The notes beneath the pieces are model-generated. The model was not told the DNA's origin. It did no database searches and worked only from the letters and a program-made list of their open reading frames with translations. A DNA stretch of 64,000 bases from Branchinecta lynchi (taxonomy: Eukaryota > Arthropoda > Branchiopoda > Anostraca > Branchinectidae). Shown here one piece after another: positions 63,247 to 64,000 of the stretch. The stretch's first letter is position 1. Each line of letters begins with the position of its first letter. The translations under genes and the position numbers were made by a program. The DNA lies in NCBI GenBank assembly GCA_023053575.1, contig JAKZAP010000007.1, positions 24,019,464 to 24,083,463 of the forward strand, written 5' to 3'.

Positions 63247-64000
63247 CTAAACAAGGGGATAGCGCCTGTTCCCTAATGCAGCAAATCTGTCTACAACCTC
63301 TTCCACATTGAGGCAATTCGCCTCCTCTTTATTACATGCGATAACAAGTAAACTGTTCAGTCTTTCATCACCACAGGTTGTACGTAAATATGTCTTTACG
63401 TGCTTCATGGTGCTGAACAATCTCTCATTCGTCACTGAAGTCACTGGGAGGGTAAGAGTGATATCAATAATTTTAATTATTTCGCTGAACGCACTCGGCA
63501 GCTTAGAAAGCTCGGACCGAACTTCCCAAATATCGGAGAGTCGAATTGGCATCGACTGCAAAAGTGATTTTGCAGCACCAACTTGTGAGGCAAGGACAAT
63601 ATCATCTATTGCACATGCTGGATACAAACTGCACATTTCTTGTATCTTCTCCACGGAAAGAAAATCTGGCGAATCCGGGTTCACCGCAGACAAACTCTCG
63701 TAGAGGCTGGTGTTTTCGGTGAAGCGCGCGTCAATTTCACAGATGAATCGATCAATCGAAGAATAAAGAAGGCTAGCCTTGTCACTCTGATGGTCACTAC
63801 TACTATCAACATCCCTTCTTCCTGTCGAAGAGAGAACAAAGTAGTCCACAAGCCTTTGAGAAGCCACCCTGTCTCGCCTCGGTCGTTGAGAAGTGTTTTC
63901 CTCCATCGGTATTCCGATTAAAGTCGCTATTAAGCTCGATTCACTGAAGCACGTTAGCCAGTATTGGTCTGTGCGGCAGTCCTGCAAACTTTTCTTCGTT
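63247..64000 (-). CDS. hAT-type transposase-like protein, C-terminal part (runs off window)
   Basis: An open frame of about 250 codons stays open to the window edge on the minus strand. Near its end it reads LTLPVTSVTNERLFSTMKHV, KTYLRTTCGDERLNSLL, the hAT dimerisation domain pattern (P-V-x-S-x-x-x-E-R-x-F-S, then L-R). It stops after NRRYPLV. This type is common in ZMYM1/ZNF862-like hAT-derived proteins. The catalytic N-terminal part is outside the window. It could be an active element, a decayed copy or a domesticated gene. The uninterrupted frame suggests it is young or under constraint. Confidence 0.75.
   Translation of the reverse strand, partial: TKKSLQDCRTDQYWLTCFSESSLIATLIGIPMEENTSQRPRRDRVASQRLVDYFVLSSTGRRDVDSSSDHQSDKASLLYSSIDRFICEIDARFTENTSLYESLSAVNPDSPDFLSVEKIQEMCSLYPACAIDDIVLASQVGAAKSLLQSMPIRLSDIWEVRSELSKLPSAFSEIIKIIDITLTLPVTSVTNERLFSTMKHVKTYLRTTCGDERLNSLLVIACNKEEANCLNVEEVVDRFAALGNRRYPLV

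Larger units (their letters stand above)
52538..64000 (+). other. Start of a >11.4-kb receptor intron
   Basis: After the GTAATT donor no exon encoding the rest of GPS or transmembrane helices was found to the window end. 52552-52680 resembles part of the 12.24-12.66 kb element. 55600-56020 and 60160-60610 show no recognised gene. A 134-codon open frame at 61356-61760 has no motif I recognise. Confidence 0.6.

Overview
This window is from a eukaryotic, metazoan and probably invertebrate nuclear genome. The evidence is GT-AG introns of 2-5 kb, extracellular EGF, hormone-receptor (HormR) and GAIN domains, and introns packed with LINE, Penelope-like, hAT, MITE and Helitron-like sequences. I cannot name the species. 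No operons, ribosome binding sites, CRISPR arrays or rRNA genes are visible.

One host gene dominates the plus strand. I could assemble eleven exons between 13,883 and 52,537; every exon junction agrees in phase and splices to 1,920 codons. In order they encode about 41 EGF-like domains, a hormone-receptor (HormR/HRM) motif stretched by an internal insertion, a GAIN domain and the first half of a GPS motif (CAYWDED). This is the ectodomain of an adhesion G-protein-coupled receptor. One exon of 4,202 bp (22,080-26,281) carries 36 complete EGF domains plus parts of two more. Its middle is built from recent tandem duplications: a 111-bp unit x4 and a 228-bp unit x4. The 5' end (start codon, signal peptide) and the 3' end (rest of the GPS and seven-helix region) were not found. 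The 3' end must lie beyond 64,000, behind an intron of more than 11.4 kb.

The rest is repeats. Two families have the architecture of Helentron-associated elements (HINE/DINE-1 type): a terminal inverted repeat matched subterminally at the other end, a GACGG/GTCTG-type microsatellite near the 5' end, a tandem-repeat core, a 3' hairpin with a 3-nt loop, and a shared 3' terminus CTTGT. Family A (137-bp core repeat) has near-identical copies at 9.6, 50.3 and 54.1 kb and another at 20.7 kb. Family B (core of about 260-300 bp, rich in G-runs) lies at 48.0 and 56.9 kb, with remnants at 7.6, 36-39 and 62.7 kb. One B copy sits inside a MITE and one A copy inside a LINE tail, which fixes their boundaries.

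Other elements include seven copies of a 3-bp-TSD MITE (ends GAGCGTGTTCC), three of another (ends AGGCGTATTCTCGCC), TA-flanked foldbacks, hAT-type elements with 8-bp target duplications, many 5'-truncated LINE tails ending in TTGA repeats, and a LINE with an unusually long target duplication of about 131-138 bp inside the 35.7-39.2 kb intron. Two inverted GIY-YIG endonuclease fragments (Penelope-like) lie at 4.8-6.1 kb, and a hAT transposase C-terminus runs off the right edge on the minus strand.

Base coordinates of exons and element ends were read by eye. Family assignments are motif-based and no search was run.
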